This document shows positions 1 through 5,922 of a DNA stretch of 20,741 nt, piece by piece (position 1 is the first letter of the stretch; each line of letters opens with the position of its first letter). Position numbers and translations under genes: made by a program. The DNA is from DASSUC01 sp035649895 (GTDB taxonomy: Bacteria > Actinomycetota > Actinomycetes > Mycobacteriales > Micromonosporaceae). Location: contig DASRIS010000185.1 of the NCBI GenBank assembly GCA_035649895.1, forward strand, positions 1 through 20,741. Reading direction: 5' to 3'. The notes beneath the pieces were generated by a model. The model was not told the origin of the DNA. It saw only the letters and a list, made by a program, of their open reading frames with translations, and ran no database searches.

Positions 1-330
1 CAGCGCACCGGTGGCCAGCCCGTCGCGGACCACCGCCGGCCCAGCGTCTATCGCGGTGGCCAGCTCCACCAGGCGCCGGGCGGCGCCGATGGACATGCGC
101 ATCCGGCCGCGTAGCCACACCGCGGTCGACGAGGCGCCCTGCGCCACCGCCAGCCCCCGCCCGTCGACCTCGCGCACCAGTGCCAGGTTTACCGCGGCCA
201 GCCGCTGCTGCTCCACCTGCAGCTGCTCCAACGCCTCGACGAGCTCACCATCGGACAACGCCCAGGCCGCGGTCCCGACGCATGCGTCGACCGCTTGCGC
301 GATCATCGCAGTGGCTGCCCGCATATCCAT
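1..330 (-). CDS. DUF222/13E12-family HNH endonuclease-like protein, N-terminal part (runs off window)
   Basis: Reading leftwards from ATG at 330 gives 110 uninterrupted codons starting MDMRAATAMIAQAVDACVG and continuing with a helical DUF222-like stretch (SDGELVEALEQLQVEQQRLA, then an STAVWLRGRMRMSIGAARRL segment). This helix pattern, with the STAVWLR motif after an alanine/glycine-rich turn, is typical of the actinobacterial DUF222 or REP13E12 family, whose C-terminus usually carries an HNH nuclease domain. That domain would lie beyond base 1 and is not seen. A second in-frame ATG at 324 is an alternative start. An SOS-box-like palindrome sits 5 bp upstream, which fits the reported LexA control of some mycobacterial 13E12 genes. 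The family assignment comes from pattern recognition. The biological role is not well established; a nuclease tied to mobile or DNA-damage functions is the usual guess. Confidence 0.75.
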   Translation of the reverse strand, partial: MDMRAATAMIAQAVDACVGTAAWALSDGELVEALEQLQVEQQRLAAVNLALVREVDGRGLAVAQGASSTAVWLRGRMRMSIGAARRLVELATAIDAGPAVVRDGLATGAL

Positions 331-334
331 ATTC

Positions 335-350
335 TAGTACGTGTGTTCGA
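335..350 (-). promoter_or_regulatory. LexA (SOS) box candidate upstream of the DUF222 gene
   Basis: On the minus strand the bases read TCGAACACACGTACTA. The actinobacterial/mycobacterial SOS box is TCGAAC-N4-GTTCGA. The left half is perfect and the right half matches at 4 of 6 positions. It lies 5 bp before the ATG at 330, so LexA bound here would cover the transcription or translation start region. DNA-damage induction of the gene is inferred. Confidence 0.6.
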
Positions 351-624
351 GAATGTCGATAATGGACCCTGCTGTCTGAGGTACTCGACGGGGACCCGGC
401 TGGGCGCTCGCGCGTACGGCCCACCCCGCGAAAGTGCCCCTGCCGCCGGCCGGAAAGCGGTGGTCTACAACCAACGGCCACCACCGCAGCGGAAGGGCGC
501 CCTCGACCCGGTCTCACCGACGCATCGGCTTCGACGGCGACGGGCACTGCACTCGCGCGCAGAGTCCGGCCATCGCCACGCTCCGGACCCCGCTCGGGTC
601 ACGGACGAGACCTCTGGCCAGGGC
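351..624. other. Intergenic stretch without a supported gene
   Basis: All reading frames here give arginine- and proline-rich translations without domain character or codon bias. I see no RNA gene or convincing terminator. It separates the DUF222 gene from the small membrane peptide gene, both on the minus strand. Confidence 0.5.
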
Positions 625-756
625 CTAGCGGCGCGGGCCGAACATCGCCCGGATCGCCGCGAACAGCAGCAGCGCGCCGAGGACCGCGCCGACCAGCCGT
701 ACCCCCGGAATGTCGGTCCACGGCCGGGGGTCGGCCAGGCTCAGGCCGATCAGCAT
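625..756 (-). CDS. Small single-pass membrane protein (43 aa), hypothetical
   Basis: The minus-strand ORF from ATG at 756 to TAG at 625 encodes 43 residues, beginning MLIGLSLADPRPWTDIPGVR. This is followed by one hydrophobic helix (LVGAVLGALLLFAAIRAMF, about residues 21-39) and a short basic tail GPRR. The layout is a polar N-terminus with a WTDIPGVR turn, then one membrane segment, then a positively charged end. It resembles short uncharacterised membrane peptides I recall from Micromonosporaceae genomes. Third-position GC is high, unlike the overlapping frames. The stretch AGGCTGGG just upstream is only a weak ribosome-binding site. The positive-inside rule suggests the tail faces the cytoplasm. 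Function is unknown, and the call rests on composition and topology only. Confidence 0.5.
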   Translation of the reverse strand: MLIGLSLADPRPWTDIPGVRLVGAVLGALLLFAAIRAMFGPRR

Positions 757-1245
757 GTGCCCAGCCTGCCACGCCGGGCGGTGGCCGCGGCAGGTGTGCG
801 CGGACTAGGTGTGCGCGGGGCGAGTGTGCGTGGGGAAGGTGTGTGCGGCGACGACCGGCCGGCGGGGCGCGGAAATGCCGTACCCCGCATTTTGTTGAGC
901 TGTCGGTTGCCGGCAGCATGTGATGGAAGATATTCATGAAGCCGGCATGGATAAACGAAGGAGAGAGAGACTTTCGGAATAGCGGTTATCGCTTAGTCGG
1001 GCGACTGCCCGGGTGGGCGCGCCGCCGCCATCGGCGGGACCGGCTCGGCCGTGATGAGGGCTGCTGGCGCTTGACAGGTCAACTTCTGCATCCGCGACGA
1101 TGTCCGGTTGCGGGCACCGAAAGCTGTTACCTCGAAAAATAGCCGGATGTGGATCAGGTTGCCCAGCCGGACGAACTAGGACGCAGTGATCTTAACATGC
1201 CCATTCTCGTTGTTATCGCGACAGTCGGGCATGGCGGCTGAGCCT

Positions 1246-1264
1246 ATTGGTAAGACTTCCCAAT
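1246..1264. promoter_or_regulatory. Imperfect 19-bp palindrome, candidate operator
   Basis: The sequence ATTGGTAAGACTTCCCAAT has 9-bp arms around one central base with a single mismatched pair. It lies about 190-210 bp before the panD start, in a low-GC stretch that has no gene. Its size and symmetry suit a dimeric repressor or activator. No regulator gene for it is present in this window. Confidence 0.4.
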
Positions 1265-1295
1265 GGCCACGGCCTCGGTTAGCATCGCTACGCAC

Positions 1296-1333
1296 GGGAA
1301 TCACGATCAAGATCAATGCTGATTGATTTTCCC
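1296..1333. promoter_or_regulatory. Nested inverted repeats upstream of panD
   Basis: GGGAA (1296-1300) pairs with TTCCC (1329-1333). Inside, ATCAA (1306-1310, repeated directly at 1312-1316) pairs with TTGAT (1323-1327). Together they could form a two-part hairpin in RNA, or a spaced operator in DNA, about 125-160 bp ahead of the GTG of panD. No known riboswitch class is recognised. Confidence 0.3.
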
Positions 1334-1456
1334 GCCGGGGGAGGTGGAGCTGTCCAAAATTGCCGGTGACGAATCATGGTGCCCATTAGGCTACGCACCG
1401 GCTGGCACGACACCGGTTTCCCGTGCCGCCGCACGCCGAGTTCGGGGGGTCCCTAC

Positions 1457-1828
1457 GTGTTCCGCATGATGTTGAAGTCCAAGATTCACCGGGCCACCGT
1501 GACCCAGGCGGACCTGCACTACATCGGCTCGCTGACGCTCGACGCCGAGCTGATGGCAGCGGCCGACCTGCTGCCCGGCGAGCTCGTCCACGTCGTGGAC
1601 GTGACCAATGGCGCGCGGCTGGAGACCTACGTCATCGAGGGCGAACCGGGCTCGGGCGTGATCGGCGTCAACGGCGCCGCGGCCCGGCTCATCCACCCCG
1701 GCGACGTGGTGATCGTGATCGGCTACGCGATGGTGACCGACGACGAGGCGCGCAGCCTCAAGCCCCAGGTGGTCTTCGTCGACGAGCAGAACCACATCCA
1801 GCACACCGGTCACTACCTGGACCGCTGA
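1457..1828 (+). CDS. panD: Aspartate 1-decarboxylase (pyruvoyl enzyme)
   Basis: PanD decarboxylates L-aspartate to beta-alanine in the cytoplasm, normally for pantothenate. I chose GTG at 1457, preceded by a GGGGGG run 7 bp away. This start gives a 123-aa protein in which the self-cleaving pair falls at Gly24-Ser25 (HYIGS), exactly as in the E. coli enzyme, with Lys9 in the KSKIH motif and the NGARLETY motif for substrate binding. An in-frame ATG at 1376 would add 27 residues unlike the family. The C-terminal VVFVDEQNHI segment is also typical. The gene heads an operon with unusual NRPS-associated genes: only 4 bp separate it from the next start. It may therefore supply beta-alanine for a secondary metabolite, or be a dedicated extra copy. 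The enzyme assignment is firm; the metabolic purpose is inferred. Confidence 0.96.
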   Translation: MFRMMLKSKIHRATVTQADLHYIGSLTLDAELMAAADLLPGELVHVVDVTNGARLETYVIEGEPGSGVIGVNGAAARLIHPGDVVIVIGYAMVTDDEARSLKPQVVFVDEQNHIQHTGHYLDR

Positions 1829-1832
1829 GCCG

Positions 1833-3017
1833 GTGACGCCCGCCGTGAGCCCGCCGCCCGACCTGCCCACCCTGGCCGTGCTCGGCAGCGGCTCGCTGGC
1901 CCGGGCGGTCTGCTACGGCCTGGCCAGCGCCGTCGCGTACCCCGCTGAGGTCATGGTCGTGGCCCGGTCCGCGCGCCCGGTGGCCGACCTGTGCCATGTC
2001 GCGACGGTGCGCGCCGCGCTCTGCGGCCATCCGGTGCGGTTCCGCCCGGTCGTGGCCGAGCTGTCCGGCAGCGATGCGCTGGCCGAGGTGCTGGGCGCCG
2101 CCCGCCCCGCCGGGGTGCTGCTGTGCGCGTCGACCCAGTCACCGTGGGAGCGCCTCACCGCGCCGTCCGCCTGGACCGCCCTGGTCGAGCGCGCTGGGTT
2201 CGGGCTGACCCTGCCGCTGCACGCCGAGCTCGCGCTCGCCGCCGGGCGGGCGGTGGCCGCCGTCTCGCCGCGGCCGTGGTTTCTCAACGCGTGCTTCCCC
2301 GACGCCGTCAACCCGGCGCTCGCCGCCTGCGGCGTGCCCGTCCTCGCCGGCGTCGGCAACGTCGCGACGCTCGCCGCCGGACTCCAGGCGGCGCTGCGGG
2401 TGGCCGACCCGGGCCGGCTCGCGGTGCTCGCGCACCACCTGCACCTGCACGCCCCGGCCGACCCGGGCGACGAGGCCCGGGTGTGGTGCGACGGCGTCGA
2501 GGTAGGTGAGGTCGGGTCGCTGCTCGCGGCCCAGCGCGCGGTGTCGCGCCTCGAGCTCAACCAGGTCACCGGGTACGCGGCCGCGCTGCTCCTGCGCGAC
2601 CTGCTCGCCAGGGCCGAGGTGGCTACCCACGTGCCGGGGCCGGAGGGGCGCCCAGGCGGCTACCCGGTGCTGATCGGCCCGGGCGGGGCCGCGCTGCGGC
2701 TGCCGGCCGGGGTCAGCGAGGCCGAGGCGACCGCGGCCAACCAGCGCTGGGCGGCCCTGGACGGGGTGGCGCTCGACGCCGGCCGGGTGGTGTTCGGCCC
2801 GGCGGCCGAGGCGCACCTGCGCGGCGTCGCCCCCGACCTGGCCGGCGGGTTCCCGCTCGCGGAGATCGCCACCGCCGCCACCCGCCTGCGCGAGCTGCGC
2901 GACCAGCTGCGCACGGCCGGCCCCGCCGACTCTGCGGCCGAGACCGCTGCCGGCCCCGCTGCCACCCGGCCGGCCGGGTTGGCGCAGAGTCGGGAAGCAG
3001 CCGCCGTCTCCACGTAA
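1833..3017 (+). CDS. Rossmann-fold NAD(P)-binding protein, opine/saccharopine-dehydrogenase-like, unassigned
   Basis: The 394-aa product opens with a beta-strand and a dinucleotide-binding turn (LAVLGSGSLARAV, residues 14-26; GSGSLA at 18-23). A second strand VMVVARSARP follows, then a third VLLCAST at the usual place for the end of a Rossmann half. The remaining 200-odd residues form an alpha/beta region (NACFPDAVNPALAACGVPVL; HHLHLHAP with several histidines; a GGYPVLIGPGG loop). No family motif beyond the nucleotide fold is recognised. The layout recalls opine or saccharopine-type dehydrogenases, which is a weak inference. The last 35 residues are low-complexity Ala/Thr/Pro. GTG at 1833 is the first start after panD; GTG at 1845 is possible. 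Its place between PanD and a PLP-like enzyme suggests amino-acid building-block synthesis. Confidence 0.7.
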   Translation: MTPAVSPPPDLPTLAVLGSGSLARAVCYGLASAVAYPAEVMVVARSARPVADLCHVATVRAALCGHPVRFRPVVAELSGSDALAEVLGAARPAGVLLCASTQSPWERLTAPSAWTALVERAGFGLTLPLHAELALAAGRAVAAVSPRPWFLNACFPDAVNPALAACGVPVLAGVGNVATLAAGLQAALRVADPGRLAVLAHHLHLHAPADPGDEARVWCDGVEVGEVGSLLAAQRAVSRLELNQVTGYAAALLLRDLLARAEVATHVPGPEGRPGGYPVLIGPGGAALRLPAGVSEAEATAANQRWAALDGVALDAGRVVFGPAAEAHLRGVAPDLAGGFPLAEIATAATRLRELRDQLRTAGPADSAAETAAGPAATRPAGLAQSREAAAVST

Positions 3018-3065
3018 CGTTCAAGGCACTACATGAGCAATGAGAGCTCCGGAGGGACGCCAAAG

Positions 3066-4505
3066 ATGTCGAACCCCACCGCCGCCCCGGTGGACGCCAC
3101 CGCTGAGCCGGCGACCGCGGCCGGCAAGGGCGAGGCCAACCTGCTGCTCGACTACTACCACCTGCTGCCGCAGGCGATCGCCGCGTGTGTCGAGCAGACG
3201 GCGCCGGTCACCGACCCGGAGGCGTTCTCGCCCGGGTTCCTCCTCCCCGAGCTGGACCCGGCGGTACGGGAGTTCCTGTCGGTCGCGGTCGCCCGGTGGC
3301 AGCCGGTGGGCGAGTACGCCGGGCACCGCGTCTGCCTGCTCGACCTGACCGCGAACCCGGGCACCCAGACGACCAAGACGTTCGCCTCGCTGCTGATCGT
3401 GGCGCGCGCGGTCGAGTACGTGCGGCGTACCGGGGAGCCGGTCATGATCTTCTCGCCCACCTCGGCGAACAAGGGCACCGCGCTGCGCGATGCGGTGCTG
3501 CGGGCGGTGACCACCGGCCTGGTAACGCCCGAGCAGCTGCGGATCGTCACGCTGGCGCCAAGGTCCTGCCTGCTCAAGCTGCGCACCAGCCGGCTGGCCG
3601 AGGATCCGCAGCTGCGCGCGCTCAACCCGCTGCTGCTCTACACCGGTGACGAGGCGGAGGCGGTCAAGGCGCTGGGCCGGGAGTTCGTCACCGCCAACGC
3701 CGCGGCGCTGCGCCGGGAGCAGGGCGTCAACGTCTGGTTCTCGCTGGAGCTGCGCAACTACCTGGTGGCCGACACCGCGCGGGCCTTCTTCGAGCACCAG
3801 GTCGACCCCACCGACGGCGCCGCCCGGCCGCGGCTGCACGCGCACGCCGTCTCCAGCGCGTTCGGCCTGCTCGGCTACCACGCCGGGCGCGAGGTGCTGG
3901 AGGCCGCGGGCCTGGCCAGCGCCGCCACCCGGCCGGCCAGCCTGCTCGTGCAGCACCTGGGCACCCCGGACATGGTGCTCAGCCTCACCTACGGTGACTT
4001 CGACCGCGCACGGGTGCCCGCGTACCGGCTGGACCCGGACAGCGGGCTCTACCGGCGGGAGGGCGGCGAGCCGCGCTTCCCGGAGGTGACCTACGACCCG
4101 GACGAGGTGCTCGACCCGACGTTCTACACCCACCGGCCGGCCACCTCCCCGGCGATGAACGAGATCATTGCCGGGTACGGCGGGGCCGGCATCGTGGTCT
4201 CCCTCGCCGAGTGCATCGCCCGCTACGCGTACCTGCGCAGCTGGCTCGCCAGCAGCCCCCGCCCGCTCCCGGCCGACCTGCGCACGCTGCGCGAGTGGTC
4301 GACCGTGATGGCGTTCACCGGGGTGTTCAACGCGATCGACCGCGGGCTGGTCGAGCCCGGACGGGACGTCGTGGTGCACGGCACGGGCGGCTACACCACC
4401 GCCGACTTCGACCCGCTCGACGCCGGCGCGCTCACCCCGGTCCGCACCGTGTCCGACATCGCCGCGGCCGTATCGGGCGCCGGCGCCCGACGGAGCGGGG
4501 TGTGA
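3066..4505 (+). CDS. PLP-dependent fold-type-II-like enzyme (DUF6002-like, threonine-synthase-like)
   Basis: ATG at 3066 follows GGAGGGA at 8-bp spacing and gives 479 aa; ATG at 3033 is an in-frame alternative with a weaker site. The middle of the protein resembles threonine synthase or cysteine synthase folds. ANPGTQTTKTFAS (candidate PLP lysine 104) is followed about 25 residues later by SPTSANKGTA (130-139), which lines up with the phosphate-binding S-G-N/D-T-G loop of fold-type II enzymes. VVHGTGGYT near the C-terminus (about residue 438) resembles the late glycine-rich segment. I recall such proteins as DUF6002, often encoded beside NRPS genes. The stop overlaps the next start as GTGA, so translation is coupled. 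A beta- or gamma-substitution on an amino acid is the likely chemistry, but the lysine assignment and substrate are inferred. Confidence 0.65.
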   Translation: MSNPTAAPVDATAEPATAAGKGEANLLLDYYHLLPQAIAACVEQTAPVTDPEAFSPGFLLPELDPAVREFLSVAVARWQPVGEYAGHRVCLLDLTANPGTQTTKTFASLLIVARAVEYVRRTGEPVMIFSPTSANKGTALRDAVLRAVTTGLVTPEQLRIVTLAPRSCLLKLRTSRLAEDPQLRALNPLLLYTGDEAEAVKALGREFVTANAAALRREQGVNVWFSLELRNYLVADTARAFFEHQVDPTDGAARPRLHAHAVSSAFGLLGYHAGREVLEAAGLASAATRPASLLVQHLGTPDMVLSLTYGDFDRARVPAYRLDPDSGLYRREGGEPRFPEVTYDPDEVLDPTFYTHRPATSPAMNEIIAGYGGAGIVVSLAECIARYAYLRSWLASSPRPLPADLRTLREWSTVMAFTGVFNAIDRGLVEPGRDVVVHGTGGYTTADFDPLDAGALTPVRTVSDIAAAVSGAGARRSGV

Positions 4506-5788
4506 GCGCTGGTGGCGACAGCATGAGGATGGGGCTGGCCGGGCGCGAGGCCACACCAGACCCGGTCACGGCGTGGTTCGTCTCGCCCGCGCCCCGGCCG
4601 CAGGCGCCGGTCGTACTGTTCTGCCTGCCGCACGCCGGCGGTGCGCCGAGCGCGTTCCACCGCTGGTCACAGCTGGTCGGGCCGGGCGTCGACGTGGCCG
4701 CGGTGGCCCTGCCCGGCCGGGAGGGGCGGTTCTTCGAGCAGCCCGAGTGGAGCGTGTCCGAGCTGGCCGGCGCGGTCACCGCCCGGGCCGGCGGCCGGCG
4801 GTACGCGTTCTACGGCCACTCGATGGGCGCGAAGGTGGGCTTCGCGGTTGTCCGGGAGCTGCGCCGCCGTGGTGCGCGGCTGCCCAGCCTGGTGGCCTTC
4901 GGCGGGTCGCGGGCGCCGGGCCGGCCGCACCCGCTGGACGGCCTGTCCCGGCTGCCAGACCTCGAGCTGCTGCGGCGGCTGGCAGAGGTCGGCAACCTGC
5001 CCGCCGGGGTGATCGAGGACCCGGAGCTGCGGGACCTGGTGATGCCCGCGATCCGGGCCGACTTCCGCTGGCTGGACGAGCTGACCTACCCGCCCGAGCC
5101 GCCACTGCCGGTGCCGATGCGCATCTTCGCCGGCGCCGACGACCCGCTCGGCAACCCTGCCGAGCTGCTGCACTGGCTGCCCCACGCCGGTGCCGGGTTC
5201 CGGCAGCGCACCCTGCCCGGTGGCCACTTCTTCCTCGTGTCGGACCCGACCCGCCTGGCCGCGGCGCTGCGGGCCGAGCTGGCCGCCGTGGCAGGCACCG
5301 CGGCGGGTCCCTCGCTCGCCGCCGCGCCGCCGGAGGAGGACGAGGTCCACCTCTGGTACGCGCAGGTGGACCAGCTGGCGGGGCTCGCCGCGGCGACCGG
5401 GGAGCTGTCGCCGGACGAGTCGGCCCGGGCGACGGACCTGCCGCCGGCCGACCGGGCCCGGTTCGTGGCCCGGTCGGTGCTGGCGCGGCGGGTAGCCGCG
5501 GCGTACCGGGACCGGGACCGGGCCGCTGGCCTGCGATGCGCTGTCGGCCACGGCGGCTCGGTGGTGATCGTCGCGGTGACCCGGGGGCATGACGTGGCTG
5601 TGGAGGTGGAGCCCGAGGGTGTAGCAGCCGGTGACCGGCCCGGACCGCGGGCGGGGTGGCGGCTCACCCGGCTGCCGCTGCCCGGCGCCGTCGGCGTGGT
5701 CGCGCAGCGGCGCGACTCGTGGCGGCTCTGCCTGGAGGAGGTGGGGGCCGCCCACGAGCTCGCCGGGCCGGGTGGAGGGCCCCCGTGA
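4502..5788 (+). CDS. Type II thioesterase fused to a truncated, degenerate Sfp-type phosphopantetheinyl transferase domain
   Basis: GTG at 4502 overlaps the upstream stop (GTGA) and has GGAG 6 bp before it, giving 428 aa; ATG at 4523 is the alternative. Residues about 20-265 are a GrsT-like alpha/beta-hydrolase: FCLPHAGGAPSAFHRW, nucleophile Ser107 in YGHSMG, acidic pair Asp213/Asp214 in FAGADDPLG, and His242 in LPGGHFF. Type II thioesterases clear misloaded carrier domains or release products. Residues about 280-428 match the start of Sfp-type PPTases (EVHLWYAQVD, LSPDESARA, ADRARFVARSVLARRV). In the core, the usual SHS is GHG and the Mg-binding VDVE is VEVE. The whole W-x-x-K-E-A helix region is absent, so about 70 residues are missing. 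The second domain is probably not an active PPTase. It may bind carrier domains, or be a remnant. Confidence 0.88.
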   Translation: MSAGGDSMRMGLAGREATPDPVTAWFVSPAPRPQAPVVLFCLPHAGGAPSAFHRWSQLVGPGVDVAAVALPGREGRFFEQPEWSVSELAGAVTARAGGRRYAFYGHSMGAKVGFAVVRELRRRGARLPSLVAFGGSRAPGRPHPLDGLSRLPDLELLRRLAEVGNLPAGVIEDPELRDLVMPAIRADFRWLDELTYPPEPPLPVPMRIFAGADDPLGNPAELLHWLPHAGAGFRQRTLPGGHFFLVSDPTRLAAALRAELAAVAGTAAGPSLAAAPPEEDEVHLWYAQVDQLAGLAAATGELSPDESARATDLPPADRARFVARSVLARRVAAAYRDRDRAAGLRCAVGHGGSVVIVAVTRGHDVAVEVEPEGVAAGDRPGPRAGWRLTRLPLPGAVGVVAQRRDSWRLCLEEVGAAHELAGPGGGPP

Positions 5789-5922
5789 TTACGATGCATT
5801 CAGTGGATGGGTCCACGCCGGACTGGGCCCGGCTCGCCGACGCAGCCGGCCGCCGGAACCTCACCGAGCTGCGGCTCCAGCTTCGCGACCCAAAACCCGC
5901 GGGAGGTCCCGATGGAGCTTGA
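5785..5922 (+). CDS. Micro-ORF (42-45 aa) wedged between thioesterase and NRPS, unknown
   Basis: GTG at 5785 overlaps the thioesterase stop (GTGA), and ATG at 5794 is an alternative. The ORF ends with TGA at 5920-5922, inside the first codons of the NRPS, an 11-nt overlap. From the second half of the first line on, nearly every codon ends in G or C, as in true genes here. The peptide contains one amphipathic helix (DWARLADAAGRRNLTELRLQ) and a Pro/Gly-rich tail. It is not MbtH-like: it is too short and lacks the conserved tryptophans. It could be a small carrier-domain partner or simply a coupling ORF that delivers ribosomes to the NRPS start. Confidence 0.45.
   Translation: MITMHSVDGSTPDWARLADAAGRRNLTELRLQLRDPKPAGGPDGA

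Larger units (their letters stand above)
757..1456. other. Long, partly low-GC intergenic/regulatory region ahead of the biosynthetic operon
   Basis: From about 860 to 1375 the GC content falls well below the neighbouring coding DNA. I find no convincing gene here. The 68-codon ORF at 936-1142 has AGA, TTA and ATA codons and low third-position GC, so I do not call it. The stretch holds two inverted repeats (1246-1264 and 1296-1333, listed separately), a TTGACA hexamer at 1071-1076 without a good -10 partner, and a purine-rich GGGGGAGG at 1337-1344 that is not well placed for any start codon. It probably holds the promoter and operators of the operon beginning with panD. Confidence 0.5.

Noticed and set aside
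1..337. Plus-strand 108-codon ORF at the left edge
   Set aside because: Ser/Thr/Ala/Arg-rich antisense shadow of the DUF222 gene on the minus strand.
936..1142. 68-codon plus-strand ORF (starts MKPAWINEGERDF) with a possible GGAAG ribosome-binding site
   Set aside because: Low third-position GC, rare AGA, ATA and TTA codons, Arg-rich translation, no recognisable motif. Better seen as non-coding low-GC DNA.
1376..1456. ATG at 1376 as panD start
   Set aside because: It adds 27 residues not found in the family and displaces the Gly24-Ser25 cleavage site. GTG at 1457 has a better ribosome-binding site.
1344..1469. GTG-started 41-aa frame (VELSKIAGDESWCPLGYAP) ahead of and overlapping panD, considered as a ribosomally made precursor peptide
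   Set aside because: The purine-rich site directly abuts the GTG, codon bias is absent (third-position GC near 58%), and it overlaps panD.
3021..4556. 511-codon open frame on the minus strand across the PLP-like gene
   Set aside because: Mirror frame of a high-GC gene. The translation is Gly/Arg/Val/His-rich and has no domain.
5785..5922. MbtH-like protein in the micro-ORF
   Set aside because: Too short, and lacks the N-x-E-x-Q-x-S-x-W-P pattern and conserved tryptophans.
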